Shown: positions 8,101 through 14,177 of the stretch, one piece after another | Position numbering within the stretch: the stretch's first letter is position 1 | Layout of the letters: every line of letters starts with the position of its first letter | Source: Nanobdellota archaeon | GTDB lineage: Archaea; Nanobdellota; Nanobdellia; Woesearchaeales; GW2011-AR15 | Assembly: GCA_018815145.1 (NCBI GenBank) | Contig: JAHIYL010000165.1 | Span: 1-20,156 of the forward strand | Length of the DNA: 20,156 bases | Reading direction: 5' to 3' | Notes under the pieces: generated by a model | Seen by the model: the letters and a program-made list of their open reading frames with translations, nothing else | The model's database searches: none | What the model was told of the DNA's origin: nothing | Made by a program: the position numbers and the translations under genes

Positions 8101-9669
8101 ATTCTCAGTCAATACTGAAACAGCACTATTGATTCCGCAACAGATGCAGGTGTATCCACTAGCACTATAACCTGATTCAGGGCTGGCAATCCCTATTGTT
8201 GAATCAATCCCAACAAGATCTGTTGTCGGATAGATTGTATCTGAATCAATAGTGCTTGTGCTGTATGAAACAAGACCTACCTTATTTCCAGTTATATTCA
8301 AAATGTTTCTGGCAAAATCCTTGTCAAGGCACTTAGCAACACTTAGTCTTGTAGTTGTGGACAGATTATAGCTTAAGTCATCGCAATTTCTCGATGTACC
8401 TGTGCTTCCGCTACCCATCTGATCATCCATGCTTCCTGAAACATCTGTGATTATTACAACATCTGCATTACCTTCAAATACAAGACCAAATGTAACATTC
8501 TCAAAACCCATTCGTATCGGAACTGTCTTAAGATAAAGGTCAGCGTATGAAATAATGGCAGATATGTTTTGATGATATAGAGTAATATTGCCTTCTCCAG
8601 TCAGATTATTTAGAGTTAGGAGAGTTCTGTTACCGACGGTCAGATACAGAGTGTTATTTGAATTATTCAAAGATGAATTAGCAAAATAGTGAATATATAC
8701 CTGCATTTGATCTAGTGAACCTGGAACATAATAAGATGAATATAAGTTTATAATGCCATTTATCTCAGGAAAATAATAGGTGTGGGAATCATAGTCTGAC
8801 TCAAAAAGCATTTCATTGGTCAGATATGTTACGCGGATGAATCCGCCTCCTAAATATGCATTGTCCAGATTATTGAAAAAAGATATGGAAAAATTATTTT
8901 TTGCAGAAGGGACAAGAGAAGAATTGCAGGAAGATATATCCCAGGAATCAGCACTCATTGTCTCAGATCCTGCAATAAAAGTTCCAAGGCACTTATCGCC
9001 ATTGATAAACAACTCAAAATCTCTTCCTGCATCAATTTCCACATAGAGCTCAGTGAATGATGCATTTGCAGGTATATTATCTATGAATCCGGTTATGTTT
9101 CCCTGACCTACAAATCCTCCGAAATAAAGATAGGATGAGAATGTCTTTTCATTTATACCTTCTAGGAACACTTTTGACGTCGAACCTTTCAATGGTTTGA
9201 ATTTTTCAAATCCTGAAACCATTCTCCTGTACGAGATGATATCATCCTGCCTGCCTGATTGAGATGCATTAATAAGTATTGTCTCATCGTTGACCAATAA
9301 TTCAAAGCCAAATTTTTCTGGGACCAGTTTTTTTGTCACAATCAGAGTCAAATTCGTTGCCAGTTCACTCTGGTTAAGGACATAAAACTCCCCTATCTGC
9401 TCAATTATTGAATTATTCTGGTTTGGTATGTTTCCCTTTTCAATAAGTGAACGAACATAACTGTCATTTATCTCACTTATTTTAATATTTGCTAGTGAAT
9501 CGATAATATCCTGTGAATGGTAGTTCATCTGGATGGAACTGTCTTCCTGCTCTACAAAAAAGGTTAGAGCAAGCACAAGCGCCAGAACTATGATTATTGA
9601 AGCAAACATAGCATCAATAGTGAAAAATATCCCTCTTTTCATGCTATTATGCGTCATCGGTCCTTTCAT
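5182..9669 (-). CDS. giant VWA-domain surface protein with nested insertions, 1495 aa
   Basis: The start at ATG 9669 overlaps the previous stop as ATGA; ATG 9657 or 9642 would also keep the signal. The N-terminus has MKRGIFFTIDAMF followed by a hydrophobic helix (about 14-37), pilin-like and membrane-anchoring. Residues 40-400 are a β-rich region with many Asn-x-Ser/Thr sequons and a YFGGFVGQGNIT motif. A VWA domain starts near 400 with the MIDAS motif DVSGS (409-413) and continues through GLVSYSTS and CICCGINSAVSVL. The matching SDGE strand comes only at residue 1151, about 740 residues later. Between them lies a galactose-binding-like β-sandwich (ADWLYTTDY at about 534; YYFRKHF, DDYAKVYINGAF and GDNVIAVEL after 1050), itself split by two tandem repeats (602-826 and 827-1047). 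The C-terminal 280 residues end in a calcium-loop-like LDLDDNGRI and EVRVWK. VWA domains commonly bind ligands through a metal ion; an adhesin or pilus-tip role is inferred. Confidence 0.9.
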   Translation of the reverse strand: MKGPMTHNSMKRGIFFTIDAMFASIIIVLALVLALTFFVEQEDSSIQMNYHSQDIIDSLANIKISEINDSYVRSLIEKGNIPNQNNSIIEQIGEFYVLNQSELATNLTLIVTKKLVPEKFGFELLVNDETILINASQSGRQDDIISYRRMVSGFEKFKPLKGSTSKVFLEGINEKTFSSYLYFGGFVGQGNITGFIDNIPANASFTELYVEIDAGRDFELFINGDKCLGTFIAGSETMSADSWDISSCNSSLVPSAKNNFSISFFNNLDNAYLGGGFIRVTYLTNEMLFESDYDSHTYYFPEINGIINLYSSYYVPGSLDQMQVYIHYFANSSLNNSNNTLYLTVGNRTLLTLNNLTGEGNITLYHQNISAIISYADLYLKTVPIRMGFENVTFGLVFEGNADVVIITDVSGSMDDQMGSGSTGTSRNCDDLSYNLSTTTRLSVAKCLDKDFARNILNITGNKVGLVSYSTSTIDSDTIYPTTDLVGIDSTIGIASPESGYSASGYTCICCGINSAVSVLTENITRTEIIQSGADWLYTTDYFFGIPPIDSEGDAWYALSYENESDWSSGGTAILGATNSQIYSPIVVTEIGSDLGGTIMRYANLWEHYLDTSGAPNDFSSNILNSTANTFSISGGDDGWDWDSHDGTGTFSYDDDIDYNGVVNGRIEFDNNYGGSGNSCSGFDCSGGYGIAVEITSVLYNALQNGGIATVSFDYNWDDTGGNPFGSSDEVWIKAYWESPLTGIHYLGSEQSSQGGDLTLEIDSGDNPDNDISGTHSQEITSWIEGAGTYYLAVGGKLLAGDSGEYGWWRFDNIQLVITEPDPTTKYADFWEHMSDVSGPPLDFSGSTLNFTANTYGLGGSDDGWDWDSQDGTGQYGFDDNIDYNGVSGGKLELDNNDGGSGNSCSDYDCSGSYGIELDITQGMYDIMNANGMAILSFDYEWDDVSYNVFENDDQVWVKARWTSPTSGQIYLGENLDSGHDGSDTDNEVATTENPDNDFSGSYMEDISSSIEGPGNYYFEIGGKLLASSNGEYGWWRFDNIELKFTNKTNHYYFRKHFTISDTTQVGKGVMNVLSDDYAKVYINGAFVAATDYGLAEYWNMRGKNIAADAFKNGDNVIAVELINTDDAAKFDLELAILNSSKDFAMMVMSDGEANYECTPHQYSTSQAGSDAIAAACSAKEDYGITVYAVGYSDEAEESTLLSIAECGDGLFAKSDNITVLQEFYQDVASSIISTSRHSQTIEIEGEGDIQSSILYGDSYIAMNYTPVSEPPEFGEIAVIVEKSNFDNCSFNVTIPQDIRISDAKLTSYSAEHWTDELIVNGQLIYNLSDFNRDYTTLGDPFVINIPSSTLSSGGNSFSIRTGDSYENFTGCSHNNTFIYSALLKSSVSYSDVLENAEGCEWYIEFENGKNTTVYVPSDYLGTKHCDYKNPLPASYDKNDTYDDAVYRLLDFLDLDDNGRIFVDLEEKNFVIGALSVGKIPYPWGPAITEVRVWK
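6529..7191 (-). repeat. internal repeat B of the VWA protein (221 codons)
   Basis: Second tandem module, beginning YADFWEH and ending YGWWRFDNIEL plus a few residues. The same DDGWDWDSQDGTG, DYNGV and GGSGNSC core is present. It directly abuts repeat A, as expected from tandem duplication. Confidence 0.85.
7192..7866 (-). repeat. internal repeat A of the VWA protein (225 codons)
   Basis: First of two tandem modules inside the VWA gene. It begins YANLWEH and ends near YGWWRFDNIQL plus a short linker. It contains an Asp/Gly-rich core (DDGWDWDSHDGTG, DYNGV, GGSGNSC) suggestive of calcium binding. More than half of the first 117 positions are identical to repeat B. Confidence 0.85.
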
Positions 9670-10214
9670 TTCCAAATCACTAGCCTCATCTCAATGATTT
9701 CAGCTGTTTTGTTTTCCTCCTCACCCTTTTTCAGTACCAGATATCTTGACACTGTCAAGAGCTCATCTGGATTTTGTAAATAAACTGATTCTTCGTCAAC
9801 TCCCGGCTTACCAATGTAACTTGAAGCAAGGTCAAGCGTGTTGTTGCTGATATCCTTAAAAAAAATAATAAAATCATACTTTGTACCTAAAAGAGATTTT
9901 GTTGCTTCAAAATTTGTATCTGTCATATTAGAAAAATGGTCAAGTTTAGTGATATTTAATTCATTGTTCCCATTTGTCAATCCTATCTTGACCACATCAT
10001 CTGCATCCCAGTACACTGGAATTCCCTCCGTCATGAGTGAATCAGATATATACTTTGAGACAAATGCCATCTCATCAATATCTGATCTTGCAAGAATGAA
10101 ATTTTCAGTAGTAAGTTTTAAAGCAAGAAGAAAAATCAGCAAAAATATTGCCAATCCTAAGATGAAATCAGAATACCATACCTGTGCTTTATTTGATTTA
10201 GGAAATGATGTCAT
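9666..10214 (-). CDS. pilin-like protein, 'NKAQVWYSDF' N-terminus, 182 aa
   Basis: MTSFPKSNKAQVWYSDF precedes a long hydrophobic helix (about residues 17-34). Lys-Ala-Gln is a class III-type cleavage context, although the usual Glu is replaced by Asp. The ectodomain of about 145 residues contains Asn-x-Ser/Thr sequons (NIT, NMT, NNT, NKT) and no Cys. It ends RLVIWK, which resembles the EVRVWK end of the VWA protein encoded directly downstream, suggesting the two share a terminal β-strand or a common origin. The ATG lies two bases after the preceding stop, and the gene ends in an ATGA overlap with the VWA gene, so the products are probably made together. It is likely a minor pilin-like partner of the VWA protein. 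Confidence 0.85.
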   Translation of the reverse strand: MTSFPKSNKAQVWYSDFILGLAIFLLIFLLALKLTTENFILARSDIDEMAFVSKYISDSLMTEGIPVYWDADDVVKIGLTNGNNELNITKLDHFSNMTDTNFEATKSLLGTKYDFIIFFKDISNNTLDLASSYIGKPGVDEESVYLQNPDELLTVSRYLVLKKGEEENKTAEIIEMRLVIWK

Positions 10215-10215
10215 T

Positions 10216-10620
10216 TTAGCAGTTTATACACACAGTCCCGTTCTCATTTTGTATCAGATTGTTTCCCTTGACAACAAAACCAATCGTGTCCGGAATCCTG
10301 AAATAATTGATTCCTCTCGAATAATTGAGTTTAAGACTTTTTTCATCATTTGTTATATCAAAAATAATGCCTTCAATCTTTACAGGGATAACAAATTCTC
10401 TTCTGTATCCCAGATTTGCTTCACTTGCCATGATAAACTCATTCTGTATGCTTAATCCAAAATCCTCAATTATTAATTTTTTTTTCTCATCCACATTTCT
10501 TCCTATGAGTTCACTTATGATACCAATAAATGTTATCATAACTGCGAGGGCAAGCCCTATCATGATGATGAATTCCATACTGACCTGAGACCTTCTTGAT
10601 CCTGCTGCCTGCCCAATCAT
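10216..10620 (-). CDS. class III signal peptide protein (minor pilin/archaellin-like), 134 aa
   Basis: The N-terminal MIGQAAGSRRSQVSMEFIIMIG is the textbook archaeal class III signal: basic residues, a small residue, then Q-V-S-M-E-F leading into a hydrophobic helix (about 16-38). Prepilin peptidase would cut before Gln, leaving Glu at mature position 5 as in type IV pilins and archaellins. The short ectodomain is β-rich and ends NGTVCINC, giving a C-terminal Cys pair. The start codon overlaps the upstream stop (ATGA at 10617-10620). Size and position next to a second QVSMEF protein suggest paired small pilins. The signal call is strong; archaellin as opposed to adhesive pilin cannot be decided here. 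Confidence 0.9.
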   Translation of the reverse strand: MIGQAAGSRRSQVSMEFIIMIGLALAVMITFIGIISELIGRNVDEKKKLIIEDFGLSIQNEFIMASEANLGYRREFVIPVKIEGIIFDITNDEKSLKLNYSRGINYFRIPDTIGFVVKGNNLIQNENGTVCINC

Positions 10621-11030
10621 CCGCCTATTGATACATAATCACCTGCTGCCTGAATTGTAATATAATGTATTCCGGAATAAGTGGCAACTGTACCTGTGAT
10701 ATTCACAAGCGAAGTAAAGGGTATTTCCTGTAGAAGGTTATCATTGTTACGATAGTAGAATACAAATTCCCTATTGTCTATAGTGATATCTTCAATGTGG
10801 TCAGGAAACATGACTTTTAAGGTGGTCTTTGATGGCTCACCCAGATAATAGATGGATTCTACTTTGTCAATGATTCTAGTCCCAATATTAAGTATCTGAT
10901 TCACATTAAGGTTATCCCTTGTCTGCCCAGACTGGATTTGGAACACTATAATTAGGGGTACAAGCATTGTGAAGGCAAATCCAAAAATCATCAAGAACTC
11001 CATACTGACCTGACACCTCTTTTTTGACAT
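10617..11030 (-). CDS. class III signal peptide protein, first gene of minus operon, 137 aa
   Basis: I chose ATG 11030, giving MSKKRCQVSMEFLMIFGF; the frame is open further upstream but those residues do not look like a leader. KKR-C-QVSMEF is a class III signal with an unusual Cys before the Gln cleavage point, followed by a hydrophobic helix (about 12-32). The ectodomain (about 100 residues) is β-rich with one NIT sequon and ends DYVSIGG. A TATA-like TTTATAAA at 11053-11060 sits about 26 bases upstream of the ATG, so a leaderless transcript is likely. It is probably a pilin subunit and opens the six-gene operon running to 3848. Confidence 0.88.
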   Translation of the reverse strand: MSKKRCQVSMEFLMIFGFAFTMLVPLIIVFQIQSGQTRDNLNVNQILNIGTRIIDKVESIYYLGEPSKTTLKVMFPDHIEDITIDNREFVFYYRNNDNLLQEIPFTSLVNITGTVATYSGIHYITIQAAGDYVSIGG

Positions 11031-11052
11031 GGTATTTAATACTCCTCTTGAA

Positions 11053-11060
11053 TTTATAAA
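11053..11060 (-). promoter_or_regulatory. TATA box for minus-strand pilin-like operon
   Basis: TTTATAAA in an AT-rich stretch, centred about 26 bases upstream of the ATG at 11030, the usual archaeal box A distance for a leaderless start. A GAGGAG at 11042-11047 could instead be a ribosome binding site if transcription begins further upstream. Confidence 0.5.
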
Positions 11061-11100
11061 TTTAACTGGAAAAAATCGAGTGTTTTTGCATAAGCAAAAC

Positions 11101-11108
11101 ATATAAAT
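11101..11108 (+). promoter_or_regulatory. TATA box for the acidic protein gene
   Basis: ATATAAAT about 25 bases upstream of a predicted transcription start near 11130. It lies in the divergent intergenic region between the minus-strand operon and the gene at 11167. The motif is nearly symmetric, so it could also fire in the other direction. Confidence 0.45.
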
Positions 11109-11166
11109 AGGTATGATTATTTAATTGTTAGAATATAGATGAATATTGCTTGGAAACAAACAACAG

Positions 11167-11739
11167 ATGGTGATAAAAATCAATCAACATGAAATTAATC
11201 AAGACCTTGATTCTTACATAAGTGATAGGGTTGATCCAAAAGATCGGAAAAGAACAATAAAAAAAGACTATGTATCTGACTCAAGCTTTGAACAGGAAGA
11301 TTTTGAATTCTACGAACCAAAAGAACCATTCTACAGAAAAATCTTTAATCTATTCGGCAGGAAAAAAACTGAAATAATCAGAGAAATAGATGAATTTGAA
11401 GAAGAAGTGGAAAAAGATATTGAAGAGGCCACTGACGACATGGATGAATTTGAAGAAGAAGAGACTATTGCAGCAAATAAACCAGGATTCTTTCAAAAAC
11501 TCATCAGGCTCTTCAGGTTTTCATATGATGAATATGATGCTCCATCGGATGAAGAAGAGGCAATATATGATGAATTGGATCAAAAGAACTTTGAACTTCC
11601 GGATGATGTGAAAGAGATAATCAAGATCCAACACAAGTGGATCCAAAAATTGGCTCCTGACAAGAAAAAAGAGTTCAAAGAATCTATGGATTTTGAAAAA
11701 TACAAGGATATGCTCTCTAAATACAATCTTATAAAATAG
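11167..11739 (+). CDS. acidic soluble protein of unknown function, 190 aa
   Basis: Start ATG 11167 gives MVIKINQHEINQDLD; an in-frame TTG lies at 11146, and an in-frame ATC at 11179 is preceded by GGTGAT, so the exact start is uncertain. There are no membrane segments or signal. The protein alternates short basic amphipathic stretches (RKIFNLFGRKK, FFQKLIRLFRF) with runs of Glu/Asp (EFEEEVEKDIEEATDD, DEFEEEE), which look helical or coiled-coil. The C-terminus, ending EFKESMDFEKYKDMLSKYNLIK-like, resembles a short tail I recall on other DPANN proteins. The two FF-x-K-(L/I) amphipathic pieces could bind membranes. The gene is monocistronic and converges with the gene ending at 11764. I do not recognise a family. 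Confidence 0.75.
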   Translation: MVIKINQHEINQDLDSYISDRVDPKDRKRTIKKDYVSDSSFEQEDFEFYEPKEPFYRKIFNLFGRKKTEIIREIDEFEEEVEKDIEEATDDMDEFEEEETIAANKPGFFQKLIRLFRFSYDEYDAPSDEEEAIYDELDQKNFELPDDVKEIIKIQHKWIQKLAPDKKKEFKESMDFEKYKDMLSKYNLIK

Positions 11740-11763
11740 ATCTTCATATAATTTCTTTTGTTT

Positions 11764-12423
11764 CTAATTATTCACTTTCTCATAAAAGAAGAAAAGTTCC
11801 AATATCAGGAAGAGTGTAAGAAGGATTCCAAGTTTTGTAATGCCTGTAAATTCTACAATTGCAAGTTTTGATACAGCATTTCCAGTCAACATATTTCCTT
11901 CGCTTGCTGCTGCTGATATTGTATCATAAATTGCCTTGTATCCCTTCAATGCAAGTGTTTTTTCATCCGCAAGTATCTGAATCCCAACTTTTGATTCTGA
12001 AACCATGTCGTAGATTGCTCTTTCAAAATCATCAGATTCAACTAATTGAAAAAGAATATCTTTTGATGCAGTCAGCCTGATATCCGGTTTGACTGCCTCT
12101 CCTTTTTCAGTCTTTGTTATTCCATCGATTACCATGACTGTAAATATTTCTTTTGTATCAGAGACAATGAATTCAATTTCAGGAATATTACCTGTCGCTG
12201 GATCACTATGGAGCTTATATGCACCGAGTTCATTGGAGACATAGTCAATCACTTCTTCCTTCACTTCAATAACTTTAGAGTTTTTGTCCATCTCTGTTAT
12301 TTCAGGTTTTTCAAGAATCGGCTTTTTAGCTGTCGCACTCGATAGGACAAAATAGTAAAAAATCACTCCCAGAACCAAAATTATTGTCAACACTGCAATA
12401 ATAACCAATATCCTTTTCTTCAT
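11764..12423 (-). CDS. membrane protein with N- and C-terminal helices, 219 aa
   Basis: MKKRILVIIAVLTIILVLG begins an N-terminal hydrophobic helix (about 5-27), and a second lies near the C-terminus (about 192-212, GILLTLFLILELFFFYE). The roughly 160-residue domain between them includes PDIRLTASKDILFQLVES and LALKGYKAIYDTI, whose layout loosely recalls an SCP2 sterol-carrier-like fold; this is a weak impression. A NMLTGNAV segment precedes the second helix. The ATG at 12423 has a TATA-like element about 26 bases upstream, so the transcript is probably leaderless and separate from the MscS gene upstream. Function unknown. Confidence 0.8.
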   Translation of the reverse strand: MKKRILVIIAVLTIILVLGVIFYYFVLSSATAKKPILEKPEITEMDKNSKVIEVKEEVIDYVSNELGAYKLHSDPATGNIPEIEFIVSDTKEIFTVMVIDGITKTEKGEAVKPDIRLTASKDILFQLVESDDFERAIYDMVSESKVGIQILADEKTLALKGYKAIYDTISAAASEGNMLTGNAVSKLAIVEFTGITKLGILLTLFLILELFFFYEKVNN

Positions 12424-12448
12424 ACCAATATATTAATTAGTATACTGA

Positions 12449-12456
12449 TATTTAAA
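12449..12456 (-). promoter_or_regulatory. TATA box for the 219-aa membrane protein
   Basis: TTTAAATA on the minus strand, centred about 29 bases from the ATG at 12423, at box A spacing for a leaderless or nearly leaderless message. Confidence 0.5.
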
Positions 12457-12511
12457 GTTTTCTAATTATAAACAGATAAAATCAAAAAATTCCCAACAAG
12501 AATCCATATCA

Positions 12512-12694
12512 CAAAGTTTTGGCAGAAAGTGACCTACCCACACCCTAAAGGGTGGGGTTTGCGGCCACTTTCTAAACCGCCAAAACTTTGGGATACAAGG
12601 AGTCCAAAGACTCCTGTACAGAAGCGTGAAATCGCTTCTTGTACCAAAGTCGAGACTGTATCCACGGGCTAAAGCCCCTGGTTTTAGTCTCGAC
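12512..12694. repeat. chain of four GC-rich hairpins (possible ncRNA or palindromic mobile remnant)
   Basis: This fills most of the 300-base gap between the minus-strand genes at 12423 and 12724. Hairpin 1: 12512-12523 pairs perfectly with 12579-12590 (12 bp). Inside it, 12524-12531 pairs with 12566-12573, and the tip is CACCC-TAAA-GGGTG (12541-12554) flanked by ACCC/GGGT. Hairpin 2: AGGAGTC/GACTCCT (12598-12604, 12609-12615), loop CAAA. Hairpin 3: GTAC plus AGAAGCG (12616-12626) with CGCTTCT plus GTAC (12633-12644), one bulged T. Hairpin 4: 12649-12657 with 12686-12694 (9 bp), tip GGGC-TAAA-GCCC. The TAAA-loop tips resemble the terminal hairpins of IS200/IS605-type elements, and of TnpB guide RNAs read from the minus strand. 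No transposase is present. The pairing is directly visible; the identity is open. Confidence 0.7.
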
Positions 12695-12723
12695 TCTTAC
12701 GTATAAAAAAAATGAAAAAATCC

Positions 12724-13794
12724 TTATTTTTTCAGATGGACTGTCTGAGTAGGATAGGGCAATCCTATTTTGGCCTGTTCAAATTTTTCCTTGATCTCTG
12801 AATTCACAAGATCCTTGATTTCTCTCACCTTCCCGCTGTTGTTGGTATTGATTGTATATCTAACATCCAAGTCATAGGAAAAATTTCCAAACCCTGTGAA
12901 ATTGACTGATGCAGAATCCTTTTTCACCACGTCATGCCTTTCAATCGCCTTTAATATTATGTCTTTTGCTTTTTTCATCTGCGCATTTGTTGTAGCACAA
13001 TCAAGCCCAAGTGTAAAGCTCACAAGCCTATGATTGTATGTTTTGTAATTTATCGTCGGCTTTTCTGCTACAACACTATTAGGTATGGTGATGAATTCGC
13101 CATTGCCTGTCTTGAGTCTTGTGCTCCTCAGACCAATCTCAACAACTTCTCCTGAATGGCCTCCTGCCTCTATCCATTGTCCAAGCTTGAAGGGCTTATC
13201 AAGGATAATTGTAAGGCCGCCGAATATGTTGGCAAGCATGTCCTTTGCTGCAAATGCAAACGCAAGGCCTCCGATGCCTAGACCTGCCAGGATTGATGAT
13301 ACATTATAGCCCAGGTTGCTGAGAATCATTATGAATGACAAAGATACTATTATCACTTTTACCATATTCCTTATAAGCGGCATAAGCTGATCATCAAGGT
13401 CTGTCTCTGTCTTGCTGACTGCAGGCATTGCATACTTGACAATCAGAGTGTCAATGAATTTTAGGAAAAACCATGCAAATGCTACTGTCACAAAGGTTTT
13501 TGTGATGCCTCCAAAAGCTTTGGCGGCTGCATCAGATAGTGTCAACTGGTTGGCACCCAGGCTGAATGCTATTACAACAATCAAAAAGACCAAGGGTTCT
13601 TCTATGATGTCGACAAAAATATCATCAAGTTGGGTCTTTGTTTTTTTTGCAATTTTTTTAATTATTTTTGTTGTGATATAATACAGTATCTTGCCTAATA
13701 TCACTCCTACAAAGAGGATTCCAAAGAATATCAGGTATTGCAGGACTGTGTTTCCAAAATAAAGCTTATTGAATATATCTGGTAATATTATCAT
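12724..13794 (-). CDS. small-conductance mechanosensitive channel, MscS family
   Basis: MscS channels open on membrane tension and release solutes during hypo-osmotic shock. The 356-residue protein has four to five hydrophobic segments (about 16-40, 66-82, 91-117, 142-162) followed by the Gly/Ala-rich pore helix GLGIGGLAFAFAAKDMLANI and FGG (171-193). The MscS β-domain signature follows: ILDKPFKLGQWI, then GEVVEIGLRSTRLKT and ITIPNSVV (about 215-242). The C-terminal αβ domain ends in IGLPYPTQTVHLKK, typical of the family. Length fits the YnaI/MscS-like group. The ATG at 13794 has a clear GGGTGA ribosome binding site. It is transcribed alone or at the head of a unit whose downstream leader is the hairpin chain. 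Confidence 0.96.
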   Translation of the reverse strand: MIILPDIFNKLYFGNTVLQYLIFFGILFVGVILGKILYYITTKIIKKIAKKTKTQLDDIFVDIIEEPLVFLIVVIAFSLGANQLTLSDAAAKAFGGITKTFVTVAFAWFFLKFIDTLIVKYAMPAVSKTETDLDDQLMPLIRNMVKVIIVSLSFIMILSNLGYNVSSILAGLGIGGLAFAFAAKDMLANIFGGLTIILDKPFKLGQWIEAGGHSGEVVEIGLRSTRLKTGNGEFITIPNSVVAEKPTINYKTYNHRLVSFTLGLDCATTNAQMKKAKDIILKAIERHDVVKKDSASVNFTGFGNFSYDLDVRYTINTNNSGKVREIKDLVNSEIKEKFEQAKIGLPYPTQTVHLKK

Positions 13795-13798
13795 TATC

Positions 13799-13804
13799 TC
13801 ACCC
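13799..13804 (-). promoter_or_regulatory. ribosome binding site of the MscS gene
   Basis: GGGTGA on the minus strand, four bases before the ATG at 13794, complementary to the archaeal 16S tail. It fixes the MscS start and shows that this genome uses GGTGA-type sites. A TATA-like AATATTAAAG lies near 13842-13852. Confidence 0.65.
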
Positions 13805-13921
13805 TCGGTATGTGTTTATTGGTTTGTAAAATTCAATTTACTTTAATATTTTTCGAAAAGAAATGATAAAACACCAATTCAATGATAAAATTTCAACAAT
13901 TCTAAAGAGTTCCAATTCTAA

Positions 13922-13994
13922 AAATCCACCGGTCAGAGAGCCGATGGGATTTTGCTGTTTTGCAGCTCTGTTAACCCGCCGGACCGGTAGATTT
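13922..13994. repeat. GC-rich imperfect palindrome upstream of MscS
   Basis: This lies in the 383-base gap between MscS (13794) and the endonuclease gene (14178). Bases 13922-13934 pair with 13982-13994 in 12 of 13 positions (core ACCGGTC/GACCGGT). Inside, alternative pairings are possible: AGAGC with GCTCT, or GCTG with CAGC around a TTTTG loop, plus GGG with CCC. Base composition is far more GC-rich than the surroundings. Just to its left are short direct repeats (AATGATAAAA at 13862 and 13881; CAATTCTAAA at 13897 and 13913). An open frame on the minus strand crosses it but looks incidental or degraded. The remainder of the gap shows only AT-rich promoter-like sequence. Confidence 0.55.
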
Positions 13995-14145
13995 AAGTGC
14001 TCAACGTTTTCCTGATTATGAACAGCTTGGGCTTTGCCATCAGTCATAGACATGATGGAAAACCTTGACATTTTACATTCTTTTTTTCTGTTTTAAAATA
14101 CAATAATTTTATACTTTCCTATTGGTGTAGCTCAATAGCATAAAA

Positions 14146-14153
14146 TTTAAATA
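14146..14153 (+). promoter_or_regulatory. TATA box for the homing endonuclease gene
   Basis: TTTAAATA about 28 bases upstream of ATG 14178, at box A spacing for a leaderless message. No ribosome binding site of GGTGA type is evident between them. Confidence 0.45.
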
Positions 14154-14177
14154 TTATAACAATATGATTAATCAGGT

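Noticed and set aside
9838..10455. 205-codon plus-strand frame
   Set aside because: It is antisense to two pilin-like genes with clear leaders and overlapping starts. No start signal or domain supports it.
11139..11192. 17-codon leader frame before the acidic protein gene
   Set aside because: An ATG near the predicted transcript start opens a short frame overlapping the main start. Nothing but position supports a regulatory leader peptide.
12512..12694. CRISPR array
   Set aside because: The hairpins differ in sequence and there is no regular direct repeat with spacers.
12512..12694. A functional TnpB guide RNA called outright
   Set aside because: Hairpin tips resemble IS200/IS605 ends, but there is no tnpB or tnpA and the similarity is from recall only. 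Kept as a hypothesis.
13838..14071. 77-codon minus-strand frame as a protein gene
   Set aside because: It crosses a strong palindrome, has a stop codon just before its start and shows no recognisable domain. Treated as structured non-coding or remnant sequence.
14119..14140. A second tRNA gene
   Set aside because: Only a D-arm-like stretch is present, with no anticodon arm, T-arm or matching acceptor strand.
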